NCBI GenBank assembly: GCA_025963615.1
Contig: JAOQAL010000388.1
Span: forward strand, 1 to 6,184
Length of the DNA: 6,184 nt
Source of the DNA: Chitinophagaceae bacterium
GTDB lineage: Bacteria; Bacteroidota; Bacteroidia; Chitinophagales; Chitinophagaceae
Direction of reading: 5' to 3'
Shown: positions 6,091-6,184 of the stretch, one piece after another
How positions within the stretch are numbered: position 1 is the stretch's first letter
How the letters are laid out: each line of letters opens with the position of its first letter
Translations under genes and position numbers: made by a program
Notes under the pieces: model-generated
Told to the model about the DNA's origin: nothing
The model's input: only the letters and a program-made list of their open reading frames with translations
Databases searched by the model: none

Positions 6091-6113
6091 CGGTAAAATG
6101 AATGTGTTTACCG
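6091..6113. promoter_or_regulatory. Operator-like dyad in the divergent region
   Basis: CGGTAAA (6091-6097) and TTTACCG (6107-6113) are perfect 7-base inverted copies with a 9-base spacer, directly after the TATGTTTG box and across its likely transcription start. An overlapping dyad, ACCGG (6072-6076) with CCGGT (6090-6094), shares the central bases, so as RNA the two would be mutually exclusive. This suits a repressor site or a leader hairpin, but neither is proven. Confidence 0.38.
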
Positions 6114-6169
6114 AAATAGTTTTATGGCCGCTTCGCCTGTTTCTACTTTAGCTGTACAAATTTCATACA

Positions 6170-6184
6170 ATGAAAAAAATAATT
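6170..6184 (+). CDS. Start of an unidentified gene, cut by the window end
   Basis: ATG at 6170 opens a frame reading MKKII to the window edge. The Lys-Lys-Ile-Ile opening is the usual start of a Bacteroidota signal peptide, and the A-rich bases just upstream (TTTCATACA) and the promoter-like region before it fit a gene start. Only five codons are visible, so the product cannot be named. Confidence 0.5.

Overview
The window looks like a chromosomal segment from a member of the Bacteroidota, most likely near the Chitinophagaceae or Sphingobacteriia. Four things point there: protein families typical of that phylum (an OstA-like LptA/LptD-type protein, an MCE protein ending in a 'HPKRYVNISVFGKK'-type tail, a fused SpmA-SpmB-like membrane protein); the near absence of Shine-Dalgarno sequences; several exact matches to the Bacteroidota -7 promoter box TAnnTTTG; and moderate AT-rich base composition. 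The taxon is inferred from these features, not from a database match.

Layout. Positions 1-414 hold the 3' end of an N-acetylmuramoyl-L-alanine amidase, including its catalytic C-terminal motif. A 159-bp gap follows, with a 14-bp perfect palindrome and a rho-independent terminator. Positions 574-3584 carry a tightly coupled gene pair on the + strand: an inner-membrane-anchored MCE/MlaD-family lipid-transport protein, whose TAA stop shares its last base with the ATG of an exported OstA-like protein (LptA/LptD N-terminal superfamily). Past the pair, a good promoter (TTTG, 22-bp spacer, TAATTTTG) and a leader of about 150 nt with a hairpin beside the start codon precede a small predicted outer-membrane beta-barrel protein (3796-4317). 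Between that gene and the convergent next gene lies a compact repeat cluster: two 36-bp imperfect direct copies and an 18-bp inverted repeat that reaches the stop codon of the neighbour. Positions 4455-5957 on the - strand encode a 500-residue protein with two 'nucleoside recognition'/Gate domains (SpmA and SpmB halves fused) and an unusual soluble insert of about 88 residues after its first membrane segment. The last 212 bp before the edge are a divergent promoter region, and the final 15 bp begin another + strand gene.

How the genes fit together. The amidase, MCE protein and OstA-like protein all concern the cell envelope: septal peptidoglycan cleavage, phospholipid traffic, and LPS transport. 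The MCE and OstA-like genes are almost certainly co-transcribed. No MlaE permease or MlaF ATPase lies in the window, so the MCE protein must find its ABC partners elsewhere. The SpmA/SpmB-like protein is a membrane protein of unsettled substrate and is unlinked to the envelope pair.

Overall this is a fairly ordinary housekeeping region. I saw no defence island, CRISPR array, phage or transposon gene, tRNA or rRNA. The parts most worth a second look are the intergenic repeat cluster at 4328-4456, the soluble insert of the SpmA/SpmB-like protein, and the dyads in the divergent region at 6072-6113.
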